Part shown: positions 19,001 to 27,052 of the stretch, piece after piece
How the letters are laid out: the number at the start of each line of letters is the position of its first letter
Numbering within the stretch: position 1 is the stretch's first letter
Assembly (NCBI GenBank): GCA_027486585.1
Contig: JAIXOU010000022.1
Span: 1 to 42,847 of the forward strand
Length of the DNA: 42,847 nt
Direction of reading: 5' to 3'
DNA from: Verrucomicrobiaceae bacterium
GTDB lineage: Bacteria > Verrucomicrobiota > Verrucomicrobiia > Verrucomicrobiales > Verrucomicrobiaceae
Notes under the pieces: generated by a model
What the model saw: the letters and a program-made list of their open reading frames with translations, nothing else
What the model was told of the DNA's origin: nothing
The model's database searches: none
Program-made: the position numbers and the translations under genes

Positions 19001-22000
19001 GTGTCAGTCGAGAAGTTCTGAGAAAGCCCGGGCTTTTCTGCAACTATGATGAGGTGGTTGACGGCTGGTTTGTTAAGACCATGTGTTTGCTTGAAAAATG
19101 CTCGATAAGTCGTGCCTGCAATCTCTCGGGTAAAACTCATGGCTTCAGCTGTACCTGCACCGCCAGTATCTAGTTTCCCTCCCAATTTAAAGCTCGTCAC
19201 CCCATCAAGGTCAGCCCCAAAAACAAATAGCGTATTCGTTTTACGGGTAAAGTATTTCCCAGTCGTACCAGCTCGCGGGTTCGATATCATCTTGTTATCG
19301 GAATAGGGAATCGCACCATCACCCCCAAGATTCGTTGAATGAATATTGCCTCCTTTAAAAATCCCGGTAGCGACTGTTTCAATGATTCTATCTCCATCAA
19401 CTCCTCCAGGAAAAGAATAGGCATCAGGAACCTTGGTCAGTAGTAGCACCGTGTTTGCATTAAACTCTGTTAACACATTTGACAGGGGCAGCTCAGGGCC
19501 GGTGCCATCTCTCAAGCTGGAAGTCCAATTCAGCTCTGCCCCGCCATCATTTTTCACCGTAATGTCTCGCGTAATCCATTGACCGGGATCTATCGTCTCG
19601 TCAATTTTTATAGGATTGACTGCAATGGATGGCGGACGCACAACCTTGGCCGTTACAGGAAGAGTCACGACTCGGCTGGTCTTGATCGAAGTGCTGACTT
19701 TAAAAGTATCGTTAAAAGAACCTTCGTCTGCGGAACTGTAGAAAAATGTCACTGGTATTTGCGTCCCAGGGCCCAGAGTCACGGGAGATGCCATTTCTGC
19801 TCTCAATCGACTACTAGAAGAAACTACCGATAAGATATCAAATGCAGCATTTCCAGCGTTGGAGATCGTCATGCTTTTTTGACTGACTGCACCCATCCAT
19901 ATCTCGGGAAAAACAAGACCCGTCTCTGACAGCTCGATAACCCCTGAGCTGGTTATTTGCATCCGAATCGGCAGATCCACAGCTGGACGACTCTTATCAT
20001 TGCTTAGCAAACGTATTCTGGAAGGGTAAGCACCTGCAGCCAGCCCCCTTGTATTCATTTCTACTTGGATAACTTGAGTGTTTCGTCGCCCGACATTTCC
20101 TGATGCTGGTTTCAGGGTTAGCCACTGAGGGCCACCCATCAGGGCCGAAGACCAAATTAAGGGTAGGTCTCCAGCATTGGTGATGGCTATCGTCCTATGC
20201 ACCGTGGCTGGCGGAGCAGAGCTAAAGTTCAGACCACTTGCACTCATGCGGATTGTGGGGCCTCGAATGCCAATGCCTGCTACGACAAGAAAACTGAAGC
20301 GCTCTGAGCTATTTGTCCCTAAAATCAAACTTCCTGTCACTGGCCCAACTTTGGTTGGTCTGAATCTGACTGATAAAAATCGGGTTTGGCCAGCAGGAAC
20401 TTTGAAGGGTAAGGCTGAGGTACATGTAAAATTGGACGCAAACGAAAGGATGTTTTTAACGCTCCAATCTGCACTGCCCAAGTTAGTGATCTGAATGAAC
20501 CCTTGAGATTGCTCTCCAATGATTGTGTCTGAAAAGCTGAGATAAGATTTAAAGCTCGGCCTTGGCTCCGCAATAAGACGCAGATTCACCGGCACGAGAG
20601 TGACTGGTGTATCCACATCATTCGTCGCAAGCCGTAAGGTGGTTGAATAGTCGCCAGCACTCAGATTGCCAGGATCATAATTCAATCGTATTTTTCCCCG
20701 TGCCAAGGGGTTGAGACTGCCACCCGCTCCTGTGATTTGAACCCATGGAGGAGATTCTGGTAAACTATTCTGCCAAGATAAAACACCCGTTCCTTGATTC
20801 TCGAAAGTCAACTCAGCAAAATCCAGCTTTCCTTGCTTCAGCTGCAAGAAAACTTCTTTTGCGTTTATGACTAGATCTGGTGGATCCTGTCTTGCTCCCA
20901 GCAAAGACACCTCTAGGACTGGGCGAGTCGGATCATCTGAATGGATCAATAGACGCGCATTGTGCGGACGCTTCGGTGCGGACGAATTAAAAGTCACAAC
21001 GACATCCTGCTTAGCCGATGGAGCGAGTTCAAAGGGTTCGCTGATAGGCTGATGAAAGAAGGCCGCATCCGCACCTTCAATCAATACTCGACTGACATGC
21101 AGCGGCAGGTTGCCATCATTACGGATTGTCAGTGTCTGAGTTGCCAGCACGCCTTCGACCACTGAGCCAAAAGAAAGCCTGTCTGCGCTTCCAACGATCT
21201 CTGGTGCAGCTGTGACAATCATTGTGATTGGCAGGCGATTATTCGTCTGAGTTGGAATGTTTGTGTCAAAGGTTATATCCGCCTGATATGTGCCAGCAGC
21301 TTGGTCCTGTGCTGAGAGATCCAACGGCAACAGGTATCGCTCTCCTGGCCGAATGAAGCCAGAGTAAGCCCCCGTTGTCAGCCAAGGGACCTGACCAGAC
21401 AGACCGTCCATGATCTGATTCACGAATCGACGTGCATCTCCAGAGTCAAAGCTTGAGCTGTCAGATATCTCATTGCCCACAAAGACGACAACGCCGTCTC
21501 CAAGGCTGGAGATCGCGGCATGAGCGCGTCCATTGGGATCTTGGACGAGAACTTGCGCTGAACCCGTAACAAACGCTGTGGCTCCGACGGCATATTCCTG
21601 CAAAGTAGTGACGCCTGTGGTCATCGGGTGCGTTCGAATATCCGTGAATTTTAGATCACGAAAACCTTCGGAAACAGCCTCGATGCCTGTAGTAGCAAAA
21701 AGCTCATTAATACGGTTAATGGAACTTGGATTGTCTGCCTCACATAAAACGCCTGCGCCTGCCTCCACACGCTGCCTTAAAAGTTCCATCTCGGTTGTCG
21801 AAAAATCGGCGATGCTGTCATCGACAATCAACGCATCCACCGCATCTAACGCAGCAGCTGTCAGCGGTAAATCAATCGTCATGACTGTGGCACCACGGGA
21901 CTTTAGATCACTAATCAAAATAGAGCGATCCCAGATTGTGCTGACTGCACCGATGGTACGACCGATCAATGAAGCCAGGGGCACTTCCAAGGCAGGCATC

Positions 22001-24498
22001 ATGAAAGAGTCCTGGGTTTTAAAAGACGTTCTCGGACCGCCTTCCGCTATCTCCGAGAATCCAGGAATCTGGGCAGCAGGCAAGATAAATGGTTTCTGTG
22101 TGATCGCTTCATTTTGCTGACGCTTATTCACTTTAAGTGACCAAACGAGAGGCGCAGTGCCATCATTTCTCATCTCAACAAACTGTCGTGCAGTTCGATT
22201 CGTAAATAGATTCGCGACCACGGTCTCCGGCGTTAGACGCAACTGCGGAATGCCCAAAGAAAAATCGACACCTTCCGCCCCTGGTGGCGCATTTTGGGTG
22301 ACCTCAAAGCTCGGCACAAATCCCGACGCCGAAGCGTTTATTTTATAGACTCCGTCTGTCACCATGATGGCGTAACGTCCATCAGCACCTGTTTGAATCG
22401 TGTGGTTTGCGGGTCCATTTAAGCTTACCACAGCATCTTCGATTGGCGAACCATCCGAAATGCGTGTGACGCGTCCTGCAATTCGAGAGGAGGTGTGTAA
22501 GTAGAGGGTTACTCGATGGACCGTTTGTTCTTGCTCAGGCCCGTAATGAAGCGTGATGAGAAACTCCTCTGCATAAGGCGTCAGTGTTAAAGCCTGTGAT
22601 CGAACCAAGAAAGTCGTTGGAGATGTTAGGATCTGACCCGCGTCGATATGGCCTAGATTGATCTCTCCACGTGTGATGCTGTAACGAGAATTACTCGAGC
22701 TACTCTTGAGTGTGGCTCGCACATTTTGGGCAGTTTCAGTTCCTCGATTATTCACACTGAAGCGCAGTGCCAGCGACTCTCCCGGATTGTTGATCCCATC
22801 ATTATTGCCACCTGGCTGCTCTTCAATCATGGTAACACTAATGATCGGTCGTGGCCCTGTAGATTGAGCAATCAAGCTTTCTACATTCAGCCGCCCACCA
22901 GAAACAGTCGTCGTCCTAAAGCCTGGTAAAGGATCGGCAGTGGCTAGAAGTTGGGACTTGATCTCACGGGCTGGCATCTCTGGTGCTAAACTCTTTAAAA
23001 GAGCCACGGCTCCCGCTACATGGGGAGTCGCCATCGATGTGCCGCTAAAGGTCGAGTAACCACCACTTCTGACGGTGCTCAGGATGGATGAACCCGGGGC
23101 AGCTATATCCACCGTTGTTTGACCATAATTTGAGAAGCTCGATAAACCATCACGATCTGTGCTGGCAGCCACAGAGACAATGTTGTCGGCCGCATAACCT
23201 GCTGGATATTGAGGTGCTAAATCTGAGTTTGAAGCATCATTTCCTGCTGCGGCTACAAACAATTGATCGGCTTGACCAGCATTGACGATCGCAGCTTGCA
23301 ATAGAGAGCTAAAGCCGCCACCACCCCATGAATTCGAGGTCAAATCCACCCCCAGAGTCCGTGAGTAATTCACACACTCGATCGCATCCGAGGTGCTACC
23401 CCCAACGGGCCCAAGAAAACGAATACCAACGATCGAGACCTGCCAGCAGACACCAGTGACACCTGCTCGATTGTTTCCCACACCACCAATCGTGCCTGAG
23501 CAGTGAGTCCCGTGGTTGTTTTCGTCCATCGGATCATTGTCGTCAGCAAAGAAATCCCAGCCATAAATGTCATCAATGAAACCATTGCGATCATCATCGA
23601 CACCGTTGGCTGCGAGTTCATTCGGATTGCGCCACATGTTCGGCGCTAGGTCTGGGTGATGACGATCCACCCCTGTATCAATCACGCCAACAAGGATCTC
23701 ACGTGAACCTGTCGTCAAATCCCAGGCCTCCTGAGCATCAATATCAGCATCTGCCGTGCCTCCAGTCTGACCTGTATTATGCATTCCCCAGAGCTGGGAA
23801 AAACTAGCGTCATCTGGCAGCAGAGTCGGAAACACCAAATAGTCCCTTTCCGCCACAGCCGCCTGCTGTGGGGCCAGTGGAAAAGCCTGTTTAAAGGCTG
23901 CCATAATTCGATCCGCCGTATCCAGTGACTCTTCCGCTGATGCGATCAATTTTACGGCCGTTGTTTTTAAAGAATGCCTGAACGTGAAACCATGCTTTTT
24001 GGCCCAGTTATTCATTTGCTTTTGCGTGACTCCCTCAGGGAATTTCACCATGGCATGATCAGCCACGGAAAAATCTCGGCGCACGGGCTGCGATCGACCG
24101 TTCGCATCCAGCCCAAGGATCGTTTCTTCCCGAACCAAAGGATATTTAAAATCGGTGCGCCATAATCGCACTTCTCTGGCAAGCTCATTCCCACGGGCCT
24201 CGAGTCGACGCTGATCCAGCAGCACGGCCTCTTTGAGCAAGCGCTCTTGGTAGCGATTCAAGACCACAGGATGAAACGGCGTGGATGCCTTTACTAAAGG
24301 AGGTGGTGTAGCCATGACCGCGCCGTTTTTTACCACCTTTATGGCCTGCTCAGGCTTTGATTTTTTGAGCGCTATAGAAGGTCCTAGTTTCTCATTTAAA
24401 ACCCCACTCTGACCGCCCAAGAACCAAGCGACCATCGCTGTCATGACAATGCCCATACACAAAGTATAGGTCCATAGTCGTCTGCGGAATTTGTTCAT
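13039..24498 (-). CDS. Giant secreted subtilisin-like serine protease with Ig-like stalk, inserted cargo domains and propellers
   Basis: About 3819 residues from the ATG at 24498 (a GTG sits one codon earlier). An N-terminal signal or anchor helix (about 12-30) is followed by a propeptide-like region and an S8 peptidase (about 225-530) with an intact triad: D274 in VIDTGVD, H329 in NNHGTHC, S488 in GTSMATPH, and oxyanion N420 in AAAGND. Then: a carboxypeptidase-regulatory-like domain (about 670-730); a long series of at least eleven Ig-like units of HYDIN/ASH ('choice-of-anchor D') and BACON-like types; a glutamine-amidotransferase-like domain (about 845-1030); two copies of an unassigned module; a beta-propeller (about 2690-2965); an Fn3-like unit (about 3003-3073); a BACON domain (about 3081-3165); a second propeller (about 3173-3448); and another ASH unit. 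No C-terminal sorting signal is recognised. Expected place: cell surface or secreted. Substrate unknown. Its base composition is lower in GC than the neighbours. Confidence 0.88.
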   Translation of the reverse strand: MNKFRRRLWTYTLCMGIVMTAMVAWFLGGQSGVLNEKLGPSIALKKSKPEQAIKVVKNGAVMATPPPLVKASTPFHPVVLNRYQERLLKEAVLLDQRRLEARGNELAREVRLWRTDFKYPLVREETILGLDANGRSQPVRRDFSVADHAMVKFPEGVTQKQMNNWAKKHGFTFRHSLKTTAVKLIASAEESLDTADRIMAAFKQAFPLAPQQAAVAERDYLVFPTLLPDDASFSQLWGMHNTGQTGGTADADIDAQEAWDLTTGSREILVGVIDTGVDRHHPDLAPNMWRNPNELAANGVDDDRNGFIDDIYGWDFFADDNDPMDENNHGTHCSGTIGGVGNNRAGVTGVCWQVSIVGIRFLGPVGGSTSDAIECVNYSRTLGVDLTSNSWGGGGFSSLLQAAIVNAGQADQLFVAAAGNDASNSDLAPQYPAGYAADNIVSVAASTDRDGLSSFSNYGQTTVDIAAPGSSILSTVRSGGYSTFSGTSMATPHVAGAVALLKSLAPEMPAREIKSQLLATADPLPGFRTTTVSGGRLNVESLIAQSTGPRPIISVTMIEEQPGGNNDGINNPGESLALRFSVNNRGTETAQNVRATLKSSSSNSRYSITRGEINLGHIDAGQILTSPTTFLVRSQALTLTPYAEEFLITLHYGPEQEQTVHRVTLYLHTSSRIAGRVTRISDGSPIEDAVVSLNGPANHTIQTGADGRYAIMVTDGVYKINASASGFVPSFEVTQNAPPGAEGVDFSLGIPQLRLTPETVVANLFTNRTARQFVEMRNDGTAPLVWSLKVNKRQQNEAITQKPFILPAAQIPGFSEIAEGGPRTSFKTQDSFMMPALEVPLASLIGRTIGAVSTIWDRSILISDLKSRGATVMTIDLPLTAAALDAVDALIVDDSIADFSTTEMELLRQRVEAGAGVLCEADNPSSINRINELFATTGIEAVSEGFRDLKFTDIRTHPMTTGVTTLQEYAVGATAFVTGSAQVLVQDPNGRAHAAISSLGDGVVVFVGNEISDSSSFDSGDARRFVNQIMDGLSGQVPWLTTGAYSGFIRPGERYLLPLDLSAQDQAAGTYQADITFDTNIPTQTNNRLPITMIVTAAPEIVGSADRLSFGSVVEGVLATQTLTIRNDGNLPLHVSRVLIEGADAAFFHQPISEPFELAPSAKQDVVVTFNSSAPKRPHNARLLIHSDDPTRPVLEVSLLGARQDPPDLVINAKEVFLQLKQGKLDFAELTFENQGTGVLSWQNSLPESPPWVQITGAGGSLNPLARGKIRLNYDPGNLSAGDYSTTLRLATNDVDTPVTLVPVNLRLIAEPRPSFKSYLSFSDTIIGEQSQGFIQITNLGSADWSVKNILSFASNFTCTSALPFKVPAGQTRFLSVRFRPTKVGPVTGSLILGTNSSERFSFLVVAGIGIRGPTIRMSASGLNFSSAPPATVHRTIAITNAGDLPLIWSSALMGGPQWLTLKPASGNVGRRNTQVIQVEMNTRGLAAGAYPSRIRLLSNDKSRPAVDLPIRMQITSSGVIELSETGLVFPEIWMGAVSQKSMTISNAGNAAFDILSVVSSSSRLRAEMASPVTLGPGTQIPVTFFYSSADEGSFNDTFKVSTSIKTSRVVTLPVTAKVVRPPSIAVNPIKIDETIDPGQWITRDITVKNDGGAELNWTSSLRDGTGPELPLSNVLTEFNANTVLLLTKVPDAYSFPGGVDGDRIIETVATGIFKGGNIHSTNLGGDGAIPYSDNKMISNPRAGTTGKYFTRKTNTLFVFGADLDGVTSFKLGGKLDTGGAGTAEAMSFTREIAGTTYRAFFKQTHGLNKPAVNHLIIVAEKPGLSQNFSTDTTFDEHEITGLSGKTRLYHLLFGTLQGRKVTALEVTQLMDSFLKVAVHSMQPEWLRLAPTSGSVPALSQRVQALQIDTRSLPGGTYGATLRFNSNASGRSQIDVPISVKVPSRSLLIADPELIKFPDIYVDTSNDQTCVLNNVGNLPITITAIHSSESAFTISGMRFPITLQPQESGAINLLFAPKDVAEITGTLTVMSAGQSEPALLIPITARATAGPRLETLPASMEVGVDPGSSVIETIRITNNGGATLKWNASLSNNLTSLVTLNRNSGTTVPNASSALNLTVGTTPSASARTTTGSITLNSDDPRNPMITIPVSITVRAIPRLTLSPPVASFPDTFIQTTSTQTLTLKNTGNAKLTISNIVSTDAQFNWADLSTPMQLDIGSSSTMTLQFSPTNLGSYNAELRFTTNQPGKSEVVLATLGKCVSPPSIRVQPDVVTVTLSKGGTTTQNLSILNEGGAVLNWQTVLQSRDVQSGNLHDILQRVNNHYSEITQWIPDIYSFTEGESGSVIYDGGEDMYDSGNILGTNLSNTISYSDNQVITGLAVGPGGQYFTRKREGLFVFAADLDRATSFSVRGDLGADGSGKVSGSVITRTFHGITYKGFFKSVSGTTDPSVNHLIIVEDKPGIARAYSSNSDRDDHNITGLSGSTRLYYLLFSSRNGAEISSTLAGHVMDSFLSNIALPNRLSWLSVTPFAGSTASSQSSLVSLKFDASMLDVGIHTANVRFTSNASNSSVVDVPISMQITPPLLEGSPSAIDLIQIQNQTTVSQVIELTALPGSSPNWTASSPAPWIRLSKTEGSGTDQLEISFDRLLGVGIYQSKLTISYPGTTLELPVTLSVRAASYTQLLTEYGQPRMLGLIRGLNAAPSLLVGLHPNTLAVQTVLRLPTDITDADITTDGKLLYAISFAERTISEVDLGTFSLVRTQAIPTPNDAGRTAPYHYHIEAGRPGTVYYTDAAINPMLHVFDFVAGSDLSTFTLNNGSGIGDFVVTPDGSSMYAWSQTGWGLTGSSTLARIDCSTSVLNQISVSAATLSQAPLDAPVFYSASRDAVITKTQKFKPDLSSSRTFASSPFYAASAYGTVLASANQLIDSVTGAPLQTLSGSSSGVQAFTGDQTGLLYLHAATGLLTRLEVPNLSAAEMSPRLADGSLLPSAPASLLWNGSPLAASYDVYFGNDSVAVATANNRSSGTAYRGNTQATSFGISSSAFELGQTYYWRIDIRNLNGSTVKGPVWSFRLSVASTTPLSVSAASLRGSTSVVSSSLTINTARSDTAWALTENTPWLSLSIASGVGPSTTTLNFNPTGLAAGVHAAQISLTSGADTVSIPVTFQLLGTLNIIKMEADPSLPRIYALHADLSNPSEAWLLWIDPVTARIEQFLQVGLDATDFAVHTADDRLYVLTQNGSSLVSVQRQQTPRITNSLTLATPAVAVHNGPVGRVVTRSAANTLQMLHSVTGGAVGSSVILANGITRSSSSGNLLFAAVQQSTSSTGIERYTLSSSGISYSSASYWNGTLGGQFVVSGNGERAFYNQAVYSLNGNIALSANLPAAIVASSWNGLMAFSTTKSYSTSAQWEALRNLPITTTLMAVTADQSRLVQFSPTTRVFTSIDPGAMALAPSNVDFGQVPLGSTQILNVTVSNITSQDVTVTVNSTQSAFKVSALPVTINVGQFAQISVSGTFSALGTLTGTLNFNVAGQAALNRTGTIAAQVIKTNPVTIDFSAGAPADNTQSSSSTYAEDGLVLTTPNQILRVGANHINRPNNGTPHIAPLASQRPLTIRRSDNGVFHLYSVDLAEHSYLFASPKVITFNGVKVGGASVTTSFSLDGITDSTGPLADFETFTFPSSFRDLISAEVTVDLYAMDNLVFETAAGSTAAPASIVASASKGSLDLDANGVADVWVPSSGLSTVTQSISQYRFTYIRRKGIEARAVSLQASQDGQTWTSLTPEIDYSVETVSSDAEADYETVSLNIPTASDTLWQFRLISSP
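16946..17590 (-). repeat. Unassigned protein module, copy 2 (inserted in an Ig-like domain)
   Basis: Within the giant protease gene, about 215 residues inserted between GGAVLNWQTVL and LSWLSVTPFAG of one Ig-like unit. The core reads GNILGTNLSNTISYSDNQ, YFTRKREGLFVFAADLD, GDLGADGSGKVSG, DPSVNHLIIVEDKPG, ITGLSGSTRLYYLLFSS and ends MDSFL. It matches copy 1 at 18852-19512 over its whole length. I do not recognise the family. Confidence 0.75.
18852..19512 (-). repeat. Unassigned protein module, copy 1 (inserted in an Ig-like domain)
   Basis: Within the giant protease gene, about 220 residues inserted between GGAELNWTSSL and PEWLRLAPTSG. The core reads GNIHSTNLGGDGAIPYSDNK, YFTRKTNTLFVFGADLDG, KPAVNHLIIVAEKPGLSQ, ITGLSGKTRLYHLLFGT and ends MDSFL. 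It is parallel to copy 2; the two copies share the PYSDN/ISYSDN, YFTRK, LFVF-ADLD, VNHLIIV-KPG and ITGLSG-TRLY blocks in the same order. The family is not recognised. Confidence 0.75.
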
Positions 24499-24730
24499 CA
24501 CCAGTTAAACAAAGACAACACATCCGTTTTTTCTGCTCAAAGCAAGACTAAAACCATGAACCAACAGGCTTCGTCTTGACCTCGGCCTTGCTTTTCAACT
24601 AGGCTTTAAACACATGAAATCAATCTATGGGCGCCTTTGAAACAGTATGTGATTCGATCGAAAACAGCCATCATGGTGAGCTATACTGGGCCGTCTCAAG
24701 CCGCAGCAGATTTGTGAAGCATGTTTACGG

Positions 24731-26155
24731 CTATGGCTCCCGATATGAATCTGTGAGAAGTTGCTCCAGTTCCTTGACCTTCTCAGGGTGTTTGAAAGCT
24801 AGGTTGGTTTCTTCTCCGATGTCGTCTTCCAGATTGTAGAGCTCGCTGGTCATCTTGAGCTTCTTTTTCGCTTTTTTATCAGAACCCGTGTTGAGTTGGA
24901 TGAGTTTCCAGGGCCATTTTAAGGCTGCGTTGATACCGCCCTTTTCACCGAAATACCAGCACAGGTGCGGGTGCTGTTTTTGGCCCGATTCGCCAAGAAG
25001 TGTTGGCTTGAGTGAGAGACCGTCTGTTTCTGTTGTGAGAACCGAACCACTGAGGTCAGCGACCGTGGGCAGCAGATCTTGGAAACCGCTGACGTGGTCA
25101 CTTATCACACCTGCTTTGACTTTGCCAGGCCACCAAGCGAGGAAGGGCACCCGAATTCCGCCATCGGTCAGATCACGCTTGATACCTTTGAATTCGCCAT
25201 TGCTGTTGAAGAAGTCACTTTGGTGACCGCCTTCTTGATGCGGGCCGTTGTCGCTAGAAAAAAGTACCAGCGTATTTTCGGCAAGGCCATGCTTCTTTAG
25301 CAGATCCATGACACGCCCGACTTCTTGATCCAGGAACCAGACGAGCTGGGCAAAACCCTTCTCTGCATCTGGCCAATCTTTGCTCTTAAACTCTCCATAA
25401 TCAGGACATTCCATGCCGTGACCCAGAGGTGAGCCTTTTCCCGCTTCGTTATTGGCATGCGGGATATTGAGAGCGTAATAGAGGAAAAAGGGCGTTTCTG
25501 ATTTAGTAGCGCAGGCAGTTAAAAAGCGAGTCGTCTCGTCAGAGCACAGCTCCGGCACCCACTCCTTGCGGCCATCCAGCGGAGCTACGCCAGTACCGAT
25601 TAGATCCGTATCTTTGTAGTCGGCTACTTGCTTTTGCGTGTTAGGAATGACCGTGTTGTTCAGTGATAAGATGTTACCGTTTTGGATGATCGCCTTGCTG
25701 TAGAAATTGTGCGCATGACTGGTTCCCACGTAGCCATAAAACTCATCAAACCCTTTCTTTTCAGGATCATTGAGCGGCAGAGGTTTACCCAGTCCAAATT
25801 TACCGATACAGGCAGTGTGATAGCCTGCTTTCTTGAGCAAATTGGCAACCGTGACATCGCTATCAGGGATGGTCCAGGGATCGTTACCACGGACACGTCC
25901 ATGTCCTGAATGCAGCCCAGTCATGAGAACACAGCGCGAGGGTGCACAGACGGTGCTGCCAGCGTAGTGGCGGGTGAACTTCATGCCCTCAGCGGCCATG
26001 CGGTCGATATTGGGTGTCTTTAAGCCCGATTTTTGACCATAGCAGCCGAGATCTCCATAGCCGAGGTCATCGACCAAAATATAGATGATGTTCGGCTTGG
26101 CTAACGCCTGAGCAACAGAGGCAAAGAGAGTCAAAAATAGGAGGCAAAGTTTCAT
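24731..26155 (-). CDS. Secreted sulfatase (arylsulfatase A-like)
   Basis: 474 residues with a signal peptide (about 1-19). The formylglycine motif CAPSR starts at C70, followed by LMTGLHSGHGR; the metal ligands D29-D30 (LVDDLGYGD) and the SSDNGPHQEGG segment complete the S1 sulfatase active site. It hydrolyses sulfate esters outside the cytoplasm, most likely from sulfated polysaccharides, as is common in Verrucomicrobia and Planctomycetes. Activity requires a formylglycine-generating enzyme, not encoded in this window. The C-terminal part (FGEKGGINAALKWPWKLIQLN) is typical of the family. The exact substrate cannot be read from the sequence. It is divergent from proC across 91 bases; 229 bases with nothing recognisable follow before the giant protease gene. 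Confidence 0.93.
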   Translation of the reverse strand: MKLCLLFLTLFASVAQALAKPNIIYILVDDLGYGDLGCYGQKSGLKTPNIDRMAAEGMKFTRHYAGSTVCAPSRCVLMTGLHSGHGRVRGNDPWTIPDSDVTVANLLKKAGYHTACIGKFGLGKPLPLNDPEKKGFDEFYGYVGTSHAHNFYSKAIIQNGNILSLNNTVIPNTQKQVADYKDTDLIGTGVAPLDGRKEWVPELCSDETTRFLTACATKSETPFFLYYALNIPHANNEAGKGSPLGHGMECPDYGEFKSKDWPDAEKGFAQLVWFLDQEVGRVMDLLKKHGLAENTLVLFSSDNGPHQEGGHQSDFFNSNGEFKGIKRDLTDGGIRVPFLAWWPGKVKAGVISDHVSGFQDLLPTVADLSGSVLTTETDGLSLKPTLLGESGQKQHPHLCWYFGEKGGINAALKWPWKLIQLNTGSDKKAKKKLKMTSELYNLEDDIGEETNLAFKHPEKVKELEQLLTDSYREP

Positions 26156-26246
26156 CAGTGGCTTTCAAACGATGGACTTGTGGCCATTGCTACAGCAAAA
26201 AGCTCTTCTTGCGCGATCCACTGCCTAACGCCAACATCGGGATAGT

Positions 26247-27050
26247 ATGCTTAAACTCGGACTCATCGGCTGTGGAAAAATGGGCGGCGCGCTCTTGCGT
26301 GGCGTTGAAAAGGCACTTGGCAAAGAAGCTCTTCTCGTCGCCTTGAGCGATGTGGTGCCTGCGGCTGTATCTGCTTTGAAAGACGGTCTGACTTGCACAG
26401 TCACCACGGGCACCCCAGCCGAGGTTGCAGCAGCCTCAGATGTGATCCTTTTGGCGGTAAAGCCGGGTGACATGCAGGCGCTTTGCACGGGGCTTTCTAG
26501 TGTTCCAGGCAGTCGCCTTTATCTCAGCATCGCCGCAGGTTTAAAAGTGGTTGATTTAGAAAGCTGGCTCGGCTCGGCACAACGCGTCATTCGCTCCATG
26601 CCAAACACACCTGCGCTTGTCGCCACGGGCGCTGCCGCGTTCGCACGCGGTAGTTCGGCTACCCTTGAAGATGCTGCTTTGGCCAAAAAGATTCTAGGTG
26701 CCGTCGGCACAGCGGATGAAGTTTCTGAAAAGCTGCTGGATGCCGTAACCGGCCTGAGTGGCAGCGGACCTGCCTACATTTATACTGTGATTGAAGCCCT
26801 GGCCGATGGCGGCGTGCTCATGGGATTACCTCGTGGCGCAGCGTTGACTCTAGCGGCGCAAACCGTGGCTGGTGCGGCCAAAATGGTGCTAGAGACAGGC
26901 AAACACCCAGCCGTGCTGCGAGACGAAGTCACCAGCCCAGGCGGAACAACCATTGCAGGACTTGAGCAGCTCGAAGCCCACGGCCTGCGCAATGCCCTCA
27001 TTCAAGCTGTGCGCGCTGCCACTGAGCGCAGCTTGGTTATGGGCAAATAA
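26247..27050 (+). CDS. proC: Pyrroline-5-carboxylate reductase
   Basis: 267 residues, normal length. The N-terminal Rossmann fold has GLIGCGKMG (5-13) and LLAVKPGDM; the C-terminal dimerisation and catalytic part carries VTGLSGSGPAYIYTVIEALADG and VTSPGGTTIAGL, diagnostic of ProC. It makes the last step of proline synthesis, reducing pyrroline-5-carboxylate with NADPH in the cytosol. Monocistronic as far as visible; it converges with the response regulator gene, with stop codons only 2 bases apart. A SPMPNTPALVATGAAAF segment is intact. Confidence 0.96.
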   Translation: MLKLGLIGCGKMGGALLRGVEKALGKEALLVALSDVVPAAVSALKDGLTCTVTTGTPAEVAAASDVILLAVKPGDMQALCTGLSSVPGSRLYLSIAAGLKVVDLESWLGSAQRVIRSMPNTPALVATGAAAFARGSSATLEDAALAKKILGAVGTADEVSEKLLDAVTGLSGSGPAYIYTVIEALADGGVLMGLPRGAALTLAAQTVAGAAKMVLETGKHPAVLRDEVTSPGGTTIAGLEQLEAHGLRNALIQAVRAATERSLVMGK

Positions 27051-27052
27051 TC

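Noticed and set aside
24502..24730. Possible small gene or RNA in the 229-base gap before the giant protease
   Set aside because: Only a short plus-strand frame that runs into the sulfatase 3' end was seen; no conserved motif or clear hairpin.
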